Positions 21,487-27,945 of a DNA stretch of 27,945 nt are shown one piece after another. The stretch spans positions 1 through 27,945 of the forward strand of contig QYPU01000079.1 of the NCBI GenBank assembly GCA_007280145.1. The letters are read 5' to 3'. Position 1 is the first letter of the stretch. Each line of letters opens with the position of its first letter. The translations under genes and the position numbers were made by a program. Below the pieces are notes generated by a model. That model had not been told where the DNA came from. It did no database searches and saw only the letters and a list, made by a program, of their open reading frames with translations. The DNA comes from Dehalococcoidia bacterium. GTDB lineage: Bacteria; Chloroflexota; Dehalococcoidia; GIF9; UBA5629.

Positions 21487-22860
21487 ATGCTTGACTGGTT
21501 AAGTGAGAATTGGCTTTATATCGCCGTACCCCTGCTGGTTTACCTGGCTAGCTACATAGTTGGCCTGTGGGTTAGAAGGATTGCTTACAGGGCCTTCGAC
21601 CGCTGGGCAGCGAAAGGGAAATGGGAGGGAAACCCTCTGGTTGTTCAAGCGACACGGACTCCATTTCTCGCTTGGTTCATGATACTAGGCGCCTATTTAG
21701 CCGTCCGTGTCTCAATATTAGACACTTCGACGAAGGCTCTAGCCGACAAGGTCTTAGTTGCTCTCTTTATAATCTCGGTAACCTGGGTAGCTGCTAGCTT
21801 AAGTGAAAAATTGCTCAGACTTTACATAGGCAAGGTAAAACGCCTCCAACCATCGGAGGCTTTAATAGTAAACATTACCAGGATTACTATTGCTGTGGTC
21901 GGTGCTTTGATATTGCTTGATGCCTTGGGGGCACCGACTACTCCAATCATCTTGTTCCTAGCCGCTGCTGTTTTTATAGCAGCTTTGGTCTCCAGGGATT
22001 TGCTGACTAATTTCTTCTCGGGCTTCCAGCTAGTGCAAGGAGAGCAAATTAAGGTTGGCGACTTTATAAGATTGGAATCCGGGGAGGGTGGCTATGTTAC
22101 TGCTGTGACCTGGCGGACCACTCAGATAAGAGGTCTTGACGGCAATCTTATTCTGGTTCCTAATAGTCGGTTGCTTCAGAGCACTGTTATTAATTATGGC
22201 CGCCCGCTTAAGAAAGCCAGCGAACCTTTCCGTTTTTATGCTCGGCTTCATTTGAAGGAGGTGACTGGACTTAAAGCCTGCAATTTGACTGAGCTAGTTG
22301 ATACATTGAAAAAGGTCCCTGGCTCGGTGATTTACTATCATACCCATAATTTTCTGGAAGAATACCAATATTTGACACCAGAGCCAGCTAATGACTTCGC
22401 TTTATGGGTAAACGATGAACTTGGCAATGAAGTCTTGGGTGAAAAACTAGCCAGCATTGACACCTTTGGTTTTCCCACCATCGCCGCTTTGAGAGCAAGG
22501 ATTATCGGCGTCATTGAGGACTATCTATCAAAAAACCCCGACGGGCGGACTGCACCGCTGGGGAGAGAATTCCATTTTATCAGGTCAATAAGCGTTATAT
22601 TGCCTACTCCCTATATCGCTCATGACCTCAGGGAGTTTATTGAGGTGTTGAGGAAAGTCAGCACTGATTCTATTAGTTTCCACGTTTTTGAAGCAAGGCT
22701 GAGGTTACAGAAGGGTGTTAACGACTTCTCTATCTGGATAGAAGACTGCTTGGGAGATAAGGATTTAGCTGACAAGCTCGCCTACCTTGACCCGTACAAT
22801 TACACATTGGAAGGTCTGAGGTCAACCATAATCCAACTTGTCGAAAAACGCATCAAATAA
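21487..22860 (+). CDS. MscS-type mechanosensitive channel with duplicated C-terminal domain
   Basis: This is a 457-residue small-conductance mechanosensitive channel. Transmembrane segments lie at about 8-29, 58-78, 87-107 and 130-168, the last being the pore helix region. The MscS beta domain (about 172-240) has DLLTNFFSGFQLVQGEQIKVGD and GLDGNLILVPNS, both hallmarks of the family. The C-terminus is unusual. Two copies of a domain of about 100 residues occupy 248-347 and 362-455, sharing NDF (302/412), W (307/417), LG (312/422), KLA (320/430) and D (325/435) at a constant offset of 110. I believe this is the DUF5752 type, from memory. Weak AGGA lies six bases before the ATG. The channel would release solutes on hypo-osmotic shock, matching the surrounding trehalose genes; the tail may sense a cytoplasmic signal. 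Confidence 0.88.
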   Translation: MLDWLSENWLYIAVPLLVYLASYIVGLWVRRIAYRAFDRWAAKGKWEGNPLVVQATRTPFLAWFMILGAYLAVRVSILDTSTKALADKVLVALFIISVTWVAASLSEKLLRLYIGKVKRLQPSEALIVNITRITIAVVGALILLDALGAPTTPIILFLAAAVFIAALVSRDLLTNFFSGFQLVQGEQIKVGDFIRLESGEGGYVTAVTWRTTQIRGLDGNLILVPNSRLLQSTVINYGRPLKKASEPFRFYARLHLKEVTGLKACNLTELVDTLKKVPGSVIYYHTHNFLEEYQYLTPEPANDFALWVNDELGNEVLGEKLASIDTFGFPTIAALRARIIGVIEDYLSKNPDGRTAPLGREFHFIRSISVILPTPYIAHDLREFIEVLRKVSTDSISFHVFEARLRLQKGVNDFSIWIEDCLGDKDLADKLAYLDPYNYTLEGLRSTIIQLVEKRIK

Positions 22861-22871
22861 GGTGGAATTAA

Positions 22872-24119
22872 TTGGAGAACGAAGCTCATATACAATCTAG
22901 AAGCCGGATACAGGATTATGAACCGATAGTTGGCAGAAGCAACATCGAGGAATTGAGGATGCTGGCTGAGGTGCTAGGGGGTAAAATCGTTCAGAATATA
23001 AACTCCACCTTTGTTGGCGGCGGAGTTGCAGAGATTCTGGAGCATATGGTGCCACTGTTTAATCAGCTAGGTGTTGATGCTAGATGGGATGTGGTCCATG
23101 GCAACGAGGAATTCTTTGAGGTGACAAAGAAATTCCATAATGCTATCCACGGTGGAGACGAAAAGATTTCGGCAGAAGATTTTGCCTTGTTCTCGAAGGT
23201 AACCCAGCAGAATCTGGAAGAGTTGAGGTTTTATGGAGATATCCTGATTATTCATGACCCGCAGCCAGTGGGTTTGATAGCCAAGAAAAAGGAAATAGGC
23301 AGAAAATGGGTCTGGAGATGCCATATCGATGCCTCAAACCCTGATAAGAGGGTTTGGAAATTTCTACGAGGCTTTGTCGTTGATTATGATGCAGCTATTT
23401 TCTCAGCGCCTAGCTTTGCCCAACAATTGCCTATTCGCCAGTTCTTAATTACACCATCCATAGACCCCCTCAGCGATAAGAATAAGGAACTCGATTCGGG
23501 GACAATCGATTCTGTACTGACAAAGTATGGTTTGACTTCAGACAAACCTATGATTGTCCAGATTTCTCGCTTTGACCGGCTTAAGGACCCACTGGGGGTA
23601 ATAGAAGCCTTTGAGATGGTAAAGAAAAGCATAGACTGCCAGCTGGTTCTGGCCGGGGGAACAGCTACTGATGACCCTGAATCTGAGGAGGTGCTCGAGG
23701 AGGTGAGAAAACGGGCGGAGGGGAATCATGATATTCATATTCTGCTGATATCACCCGGAAGTGACATTGAGATTAATGCTTTGCAGCGGGCAGCCACAGT
23801 TGTCATGCAAAAATCATTGAAAGAGGGCTTTGGGCTGACCATAAGCGAAGCGTTGTGGAAAGCTAAACCGGTAATAGCTACAGCAGTCGGTGGCATACCG
23901 CTGCAGATTAGGAACAAGCTCACCGGAGTTTTGTGCTACAGTGTGGAGGGGGCTGCTTACGCCCTCAGACAGCTATTGAGCAATCCAGAATACGCTAACC
24001 AGCTTGGGAAAAACGGAAAAGAACACGTGCGGCAGAACTTCCTGATAACAAACCACATTAAGGATTATCTACTCATGTTTATAGCTCTAGCCCAACCTTC
24101 CGATATCATTTACTTATAA
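22872..24119 (+). CDS. treT: Trehalose synthase, glycosyltransferring (GT4)
   Basis: TreT-type retaining glycosyltransferases join a nucleotide-diphosphate glucose directly to glucose, making trehalose in one step. The 415-residue GT-B protein shows YEPIVGRSNIEELRMLAEVL, NSTFVGGGVAEILEHMVPLF, DARWDVVHGNEEFFEVTKKF, IIHDPQPVGL, RCHIDASNPD, ISRFDRLKDPLGVIEAF and the GT4 E-x7-E motif in KEGFGLTISEAL. The first four are strongly TreT-like. The start is TTG at 22872 with GGTGG six bases upstream, 11 bases after the MscS stop. A terminator stem begins within its last codons. With otsAB upstream the cell would have two trehalose routes. Some TreT enzymes also run in reverse to degrade trehalose, which would be an alternative role. 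Confidence 0.9.
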   Translation: MENEAHIQSRSRIQDYEPIVGRSNIEELRMLAEVLGGKIVQNINSTFVGGGVAEILEHMVPLFNQLGVDARWDVVHGNEEFFEVTKKFHNAIHGGDEKISAEDFALFSKVTQQNLEELRFYGDILIIHDPQPVGLIAKKKEIGRKWVWRCHIDASNPDKRVWKFLRGFVVDYDAAIFSAPSFAQQLPIRQFLITPSIDPLSDKNKELDSGTIDSVLTKYGLTSDKPMIVQISRFDRLKDPLGVIEAFEMVKKSIDCQLVLAGGTATDDPESEEVLEEVRKRAEGNHDIHILLISPGSDIEINALQRAATVVMQKSLKEGFGLTISEALWKAKPVIATAVGGIPLQIRNKLTGVLCYSVEGAAYALRQLLSNPEYANQLGKNGKEHVRQNFLITNHIKDYLLMFIALAQPSDIIYL

Positions 24120-24148
24120 TCATCAAGGTTTGGGCTGGTTTTTGCTTT
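24087..24148 (+). terminator. Rho-independent terminator of the trehalose operon
   Basis: The 5' arm CTAGCCCAACCTT (24087-24099) pairs with AAGGTTTGGGCTGG (24125-24138), about 13 bp with one bulged base and one G-U, followed by TTTTTGCTTT. The 5' arm lies inside the end of treT; the stop codon falls in the loop. Confidence 0.75.
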
Positions 24149-24200
24149 AACTCCTCCCGTTGCTAGCGGAAGATAATAGTAATAGTCGGGTTCTTGTTAT

Positions 24201-25202
24201 TTAGGCGCTGGGCGCAGATGGCTTGCGAACTGGTTTGAATACACCCTCAGCGCCTAAATGAGATGCAACCTCTTCAGCCTCATGGACTATACCATCTATT
24301 AGTTGTTTAACTGTTGGGATGTCATGAATTAGCCCCACCACCTGACCAACACCGAGCAGGCCTTTGTCCAAATCACCTGTCTCAAGAAGCTTCTCGCCCT
24401 CTTTTCCGGTGATGAATGGAGCTAATTCCTCCAGTGTAGCGCCTTGCTTCTCCATCTCTAAGATCTTTTCAGCAGCCGGATTCCTCAATATCCTTTCCGT
24501 GTTACGCAATGAACGCAACAACAGCACAGTATCACGCTCAGATGCTTGCACTAACCATTCTTTCACCCGAGCGTGAATGGGAGACTCCTGGGTTGCCATA
24601 AAACGAGTGCCCATATTAACGCCTTCTGCACCCAGGGCCAGGGCAGCAACCAAGCCTCGCCCGTCACCAAAGCCGCCAGAGGCAACCACAGGGATTTCTA
24701 GGGCATCAGCGGTCAGTGGAATGAGGATTAAGGAGGTAATATCCTCCTCGCCGGGGAATCCAGCACACTCGAAGCCATCAATACTTACAGCGTCACAGCC
24801 TATGCGCTCTGCCTTGCGAGCAAAACGGACTGCTGTACATTTGTGTATCACTTTTACTCCGGCAACCTTGAGACGCTCCATATAAGGCTCGGGACTCCTG
24901 CCGGCTGTCTCTACGACTTTAATCCCACCTTTTATAACCACATCGAAGTAGCCATCGATATCCTTCGGGCGGAGCGTAGGCAGGAGGGTGATGTTGACAC
25001 CGAAGGTTTTGTCAGTAAGCTCCCTGGTTCTCTTGATTTCGGCAGCGAGTTCCTCCGGAGAAGGAAAGGTGAGTGCACTCAAAATACCCAGACCTCCAGC
25101 ATTAGATACTGCAGCCACCAGCTCAGCCCGTGAAACCCACATCATGCCGCCTTGAATAATGGGATAGTCTACTCCAAACAGCTCAGTTATTCTCGTTTTC
25201 AT
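24201..25202 (-). CDS. Nitronate monooxygenase / FabK-like FMN protein, copy 1
   Basis: This 333-residue TIM-barrel flavoprotein belongs to the nitronate monooxygenase / enoyl-ACP reductase II family. Family marks are TELFGVDYPIIQGGMMWVS at the N-terminus, VSNAGGLGILSA, FGVNITLLP, the FMN-phosphate region VASGGFGDGRGLVAALALGAEGVNMGTRFM, and ES-IHARVKEWLV. In the loop where nitronate monooxygenases and FabK carry a conserved histidine (GxEAGGH), this copy reads GFECAGFP, with Phe149. It may therefore not oxidise nitronates. AGGAG lies seven bases before the ATG at 25200-25202. Divergent from copy 2 at 25493. I cannot tell the substrate; enoyl reduction, alkyl nitronate oxidation or propionate-3-nitronate detoxification are family options. 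Confidence 0.85.
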   Translation of the reverse strand: MKTRITELFGVDYPIIQGGMMWVSRAELVAAVSNAGGLGILSALTFPSPEELAAEIKRTRELTDKTFGVNITLLPTLRPKDIDGYFDVVIKGGIKVVETAGRSPEPYMERLKVAGVKVIHKCTAVRFARKAERIGCDAVSIDGFECAGFPGEEDITSLILIPLTADALEIPVVASGGFGDGRGLVAALALGAEGVNMGTRFMATQESPIHARVKEWLVQASERDTVLLLRSLRNTERILRNPAAEKILEMEKQGATLEELAPFITGKEGEKLLETGDLDKGLLGVGQVVGLIHDIPTVKQLIDGIVHEAEEVASHLGAEGVFKPVRKPSAPSA

Positions 25203-25273
25203 TGATAGTCTCCTCTCATCTCTACTTTACTACGCAGTTCTGCTTCACTCAGCAAAAAGCCTAGCATTAGAGA

Positions 25274-25303
25274 AGTATAACAAGAGCAAAGAGATGGAAT
25301 CAA
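25274..25303 (-). promoter_or_regulatory. Predicted promoter of nitronate monooxygenase copy 1
   Basis: On the minus strand TTGATT (25298-25303), 18-base spacer, TATACT (25274-25279) with TGT giving an extended -10. The start near 25267 gives a leader of about 65 bases ending in AGGAG. Confidence 0.55.
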
Positions 25304-25332
25304 TGACAGCGTCTCATTGCACTTACACTCTA

Positions 25333-25361
25333 TTGCCTTGGTACCCTTAGCAGGTTATAAT
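25333..25361 (+). promoter_or_regulatory. Predicted promoter of nitronate monooxygenase copy 2
   Basis: TTGCCT (25333-25338), 17-base spacer, perfect TATAAT (25356-25361). The start would be near 25368. ATG codons at 25369, 25373 and 25378 follow at once; the one at 25373 is in frame with the enzyme 40 codons downstream. Confidence 0.6.
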
Positions 25362-25492
25362 TACACCAATGCATGAAATGCGCAAGGTGTCAGCCGGGGG
25401 CAAGTCATCCCTCCGAGGATATCAAGAGGGGGATAGATACACTTGGGCAGAATAGCTACCAAATTGCAAAGGAGAATAAAAGGAGAAAATTC

Positions 25493-26491
25493 GTGAAAAC
25501 TAAGATGACACAGCTTTTTGGCATCCAGCACCCTGTTATGTGTGGCGGGATAATGTGGCTAGCCAAACCTGAACTCTGTGCTGCGATTTCTAACGCTGGA
25601 GCGCTCGGAAACCTGACCGCAGGAAACTACGAGTCCGGAAGTGACCTGCGTAAAGCCATTGTTAAGACTCGACAATTGACAGATAAACCCTTCAGCGTGA
25701 ACATTACGCTGCTGCCTTCTGTACGGATTACAAAAGAGCTGCACCAGGAATATTTTCAGGCCTGCTGCGAAGAAAAGGTAGCAGCCCTTGAAATATCAGG
25801 TGCCCCTTTGGATAAATATCTGGGTCCAAAAGCTGTTGACCAAGCGAAGGAAGTCGACATGAAGTTGATACATAAAGTTGGTGCCGTGAAGCATGCAAAA
25901 CACGCTGAAGAAATTGGCTATGATGCCGTCATTGCTGCAGGTTTCGAGGAAGGAGGCCACCCTTTAGATGATGACGTGACCACCATGCTGCTCACCCCCC
26001 GAATTTGTGAATCCGTGAATATCACGGTTATTACCACGGGAGGCATTGCGGATGGAAGAGGTATGGCTGCTGCCATGGTCCTCGGAGCAGATGGGGTCAT
26101 GATGGCTTCACGCTTCATCGCTACGGCAGAATGCCTGGCGCATCCTAAAATCAAAGAGGAAATCATTCGCCGCCAGGAAAACGATATTACTTTGATATGC
26201 AAGACTATCAACTTACAGATGCGAGCCCTGAAGAACAAATTAGTCCAGGAGGTGCAGGAGGTAGAAGCGCGGCACGGTGGACTAGAAGAAATAATATCGC
26301 TCATCTCTGGCGAGCGGTCACAAAAAGCCTGGGAAAATGGCGATGTAGACGATGCTCCTCTACCTCTTGGTCAATCCATCGGCCTCATTAAGGAAATTGT
26401 CAGTTGCCGAGAACTCCTGGAGGGAATGGTGCGAGAGGCTGAGGAGGTACTTGCTAATACCCAGTTGCGAATCCAGGGGAAAGGCTCTTAA
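25493..26491 (+). CDS. Nitronate monooxygenase / FabK-like FMN protein, copy 2
   Basis: This family member has 332 residues from the chosen start. It shows KMTQLFGIQHPVMCGGIMWLA, ISNAGALGNLTAG, FSVNITLLPS, the catalytic-loop GFEEGGHPLDD with His156, the FMN-binding TTGGIADGRGMAAAMVLGADGVMMASRF, and a C-terminal GQSIGLIKEI. The histidine is kept, unlike in copy 1. GTG at 25493 has AGGAG seven bases upstream and aligns with the starts of copies 1 and 3, so I use it. The frame stays open 40 codons upstream to an ATG at 25373 just after the promoter, which would add a tail beginning MKCARCQPGA with a CxxC. The gene converges on copy 3 across a perfect palindrome. Substrate unknown. Confidence 0.85.
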   Translation: MKTKMTQLFGIQHPVMCGGIMWLAKPELCAAISNAGALGNLTAGNYESGSDLRKAIVKTRQLTDKPFSVNITLLPSVRITKELHQEYFQACCEEKVAALEISGAPLDKYLGPKAVDQAKEVDMKLIHKVGAVKHAKHAEEIGYDAVIAAGFEEGGHPLDDDVTTMLLTPRICESVNITVITTGGIADGRGMAAAMVLGADGVMMASRFIATAECLAHPKIKEEIIRRQENDITLICKTINLQMRALKNKLVQEVQEVEARHGGLEEIISLISGERSQKAWENGDVDDAPLPLGQSIGLIKEIVSCRELLEGMVREAEEVLANTQLRIQGKGS

Positions 26492-26522
26492 GAACCTTCA
26501 AGCCCTTGCCCCACGCCAAAAA

Positions 26523-26560
26523 AAACAAAGGGGGTAGCATTAATGCTACCCCCTTTGTTT
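26523..26560. terminator. Bidirectional terminator, 38-bp perfect palindrome
   Basis: A perfect palindrome centred between 26541 and 26542. The GC-rich arm GGGGGTAGCATT is flanked by AAACAAA on one side and TTTGTTT on the other, so each strand has a strong hairpin followed by a T-rich tract. It sits between the convergent copies 2 and 3 and should stop transcription from both sides. Confidence 0.9.
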
Positions 26561-26596
26561 ATATACCCACTCTTAGACAGATAAATCTCAGCTCCC

Positions 26597-27655
26597 TTAC
26601 ACTTTCACACGCTTCCCCCGTACTGCTTCCAGCACATCTTCAGCCTCGGTAATTATTCGCTCAATGAGCTCTTCAACACTGGGCACATCATTAATGCCAC
26701 CGATATCCTGTCCAGCAAACAAAATTCCCTCTTCCAAATCACCATTATTTATTGACTTCAGATGTCTCCTGACGCCAGCCGCTTCACGAGCTTGCACCCA
26801 GAGAGGTGACGAATCCTCGTCAGCTCTCATCATCTGGAAGCTGAGACGAATGAATTGCCATAATGAAAGACCCAGCATTTGTTTTATTTCCGATGCACCC
26901 TTAAACGCTTCTACCAGAGGAAATCCCCCTTTCATCATCGCCTCAGCCGCTTTAGTTTTTAGCGCTCTGCCCGGCATCCCATCAAAAACAGTACTGTATA
27001 GCGTATCTTGTTCGGTAGCCTTCAGACAAAGCTGCTTAAAGTTCTCATGGAGGACACTCTCTTTAGTAAGCATAAACCTGGTACCCATGGATATAGCATC
27101 AGCACCTAATACCAGAGCTGCTGCAAGTCCTCTGCCATTATGAAACCCGCCAGCCGCTATCAGTGGGATTTTTACTTGGCTGGCGACGATAGGTATCAAT
27201 ACCATAGAAGTAGCATCAGCACCATGGGCTGCTGCTTCATAGCCCGTAATTACAAGAGCGTCACATCCCAATTGCTCAGCTCGGGCCGCATGCCTCGCTA
27301 GTGCTGTTGTTCCCAAAACCTTCCCGCCATACTCATGGACTTGCTCGATAAACCAGGGCTTTCCTAACGCATAGTTTATAACAGGAACCTTTTCCTCTAT
27401 GGCTACGTCTATATTTTCCTTCGCTCCAGGGCCTACCAGAATCTGGTTTATCCCGAAGGGTTTATCAGTAAGCTCCCTGATCTGCCTGATGTTTTGCCGT
27501 GTTTCCTCGGGAGTACAGCGAGCAGTAGCAAAAATAGCTAATCCCCCAGCATTGCAAACAGCAGATACCAGCTTAGGTTCGGTAATCCAATTCGCTCCCG
27601 CTAACATAATGGGATGCTTTACCCCAAACAGCTCGGTCATCTTTGTTTTGAACAT
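26597..27655 (-). CDS. Nitronate monooxygenase / FabK-like FMN protein, copy 3
   Basis: This is a 352-residue third paralogue. Family marks are KMTELFGVKHPIMLAGANWIT, VCNAGGLAIFATA, FGINQILVGPG, the loop ITGYEAAAHGADATS with His144, the FMN-binding IAAGGFHNGRGLAAALVLGADAISMGTRFM, and GQDIGGINDVPSV near the end. It differs from copies 1 and 2 by a longer C-terminal third with a charged helix around LSFQMMRADEDSSP. The ATG at 27653-27655 follows an A-rich GGAAAAG site. Its promoter region holds a perfect -10 and a duplicated 15-bp element. The closest known activities are nitronate oxidation and flavin-dependent enoyl reduction. It is probably a separate transcript from a gene cut at the right edge. 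Confidence 0.87.
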   Translation of the reverse strand: MFKTKMTELFGVKHPIMLAGANWITEPKLVSAVCNAGGLAIFATARCTPEETRQNIRQIRELTDKPFGINQILVGPGAKENIDVAIEEKVPVINYALGKPWFIEQVHEYGGKVLGTTALARHAARAEQLGCDALVITGYEAAAHGADATSMVLIPIVASQVKIPLIAAGGFHNGRGLAAALVLGADAISMGTRFMLTKESVLHENFKQLCLKATEQDTLYSTVFDGMPGRALKTKAAEAMMKGGFPLVEAFKGASEIKQMLGLSLWQFIRLSFQMMRADEDSSPLWVQAREAAGVRRHLKSINNGDLEEGILFAGQDIGGINDVPSVEELIERIITEAEDVLEAVRGKRVKV

Positions 27656-27671
27656 TTTCTTTTCCTTTCAC

Positions 27672-27677
27672 ATTATA
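27672..27677 (-). promoter_or_regulatory. -10 box before nitronate monooxygenase copy 3
   Basis: Perfect TATAAT on the minus strand, 16 bases before the ATG. No recognisable -35; the expected position falls in a duplicated 15-bp AT-rich element. The predicted start near 27665 gives a leader of about 10 bases. Confidence 0.45.
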
Positions 27678-27679
27678 TT

Positions 27680-27709
27680 TTTTTACTATACTAGTTTTTA
27701 CTATACTAG
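27680..27709. repeat. Tandem 15-bp direct repeat upstream of copy 3
   Basis: Two exact, adjoining copies of TTTTTACTATACTAG (27680-27694 and 27695-27709). On the minus strand each copy carries CTAGTATAGT, and they cover the -35 region of the copy 3 promoter. They may be paired operator sites or a small slippage duplication. Confidence 0.8.
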
Positions 27710-27849
27710 CTCCACGAAACCTGCGCCCTCGCAAGAAACTGAATTTCTCCTATCCCCTGTCAAACAGCGATTTCTTATTCTACACAAAGTCTCGAATGTC
27801 TTCAAGATACCCTCCGTTTACAAAAATCTTCCTTCCTCAACTTTATTGA

Positions 27850-27888
27850 TTCCCTGATAGGCTATGACCCTTCACTAATTTCAGGGAA
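27850..27888. repeat. 8-bp inverted repeat at the end of the right-edge gene
   Basis: TTCCCTGA (27850-27857) and TCAGGGAA (27881-27888) are perfect inverted copies with 23 bases between them. One arm overlaps the stop codon of the partial minus-strand gene. There is no T tract, so termination is uncertain. Confidence 0.4.
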
Positions 27889-27945
27889 ACAAAATGTCTA
27901 ATATCTTCTCAACATCCTCTTCTGCCACATGTCCAGATAACAGCC
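27881..27945 (-). CDS. C-terminal end of a gene cut by the right edge
   Basis: One minus-strand frame is open from the right edge to a TGA at 27881-27883 and encodes 20 residues ending GHVAEEDVEKILDILFP. Its amphipathic, charged composition looks like a genuine C-terminal helix. The other two minus-strand frames hit stops within the same stretch. Too short to assign a family. If real, the gene reads in the same direction as copy 3 but is separated by about 225 bases containing that copy's promoter. Confidence 0.45.
   Translation of the reverse strand, partial: LLSGHVAEEDVEKILDILFP

Noticed and set aside
1..27945. CRISPR arrays, tRNA genes, prophage or integrative elements
   Set aside because: No regularly spaced repeats, no cloverleaf with a T-arm signature, and no integrase, phage or conjugation genes were seen by eye; a tRNAscan or CRISPR search was not possible.

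Overview
The window looks like a chromosomal segment from a Chloroflexota bacterium, most likely Dehalococcoidia-like. I infer this from moderate GC, frequent GTG/TTG starts, a homodimeric-type glycyl-tRNA synthetase, a long Alu-bearing SRP RNA and clustered FMN-dependent nitronate monooxygenase paralogues. The placement is inference and was not tested by phylogeny. I see no rRNA, tRNA, CRISPR array, prophage or intact insertion sequence.

Layout. Positions 1-5663 are on the minus strand. In transcription order they hold glycyl-tRNA synthetase, an SbcD/Mre11-type nuclease whose start overlaps the glyS stop, a Cache-HAMP-GAF histidine kinase and its NarL-type regulator, closed by a clear terminator. 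The left edge cuts a second NarL-type regulator. Positions 5782-8275 (plus) hold a lipoprotein with a beta-propeller-like body and a HAD hydrolase read from an apparently leaderless promoter. Positions 8330-10838 (minus) hold Nudix hydrolase, DUF89/ARMT1-type phosphatase and radical SAM genes in transcription order. Positions 11100-13824 hold a 3-hydroxyacyl-CoA dehydrogenase (plus) convergent with a 4-hydroxyphenylacetate 3-hydroxylase / 4-hydroxybutyryl-CoA dehydratase superfamily protein (minus) that lacks two of the dehydratase iron-sulfur ligands.

Positions 14021-17496 (plus) hold a metallophosphoesterase, the 271-nt SRP RNA, ksgA, ispE and a VTT-domain membrane protein. The last of these overlaps a convergent CCA-adding/poly(A) polymerase-type gene (17491-18738, minus). 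Positions 18824-24148 (plus) are the most coherent accessory unit: a small membrane protein, otsA, otsB, a MscS channel with a duplicated C-terminal domain, treT and a terminator. Together they encode two trehalose routes plus a turgor-release channel, which suggests osmotic adaptation. Positions 24201-27655 hold three nitronate monooxygenase/FabK-like paralogues in minus, plus, minus order, with a 38-bp perfect palindrome between the second and third. The right edge has the last codons of a probable minus-strand gene.

Cross-cutting signals. Three genes (HAD, metallophosphoesterase, small membrane protein) have a good -10 box 6-11 bases before the start codon and no Shine-Dalgarno, so they are probably leaderless. 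Several predicted promoters have an 18-bp spacer or an extended -10 (TGn). The strongest candidates for something undescribed are the trehalose/MscS unit with its duplicated channel tail, and the ligand-deficient dehydratase-like enzyme.
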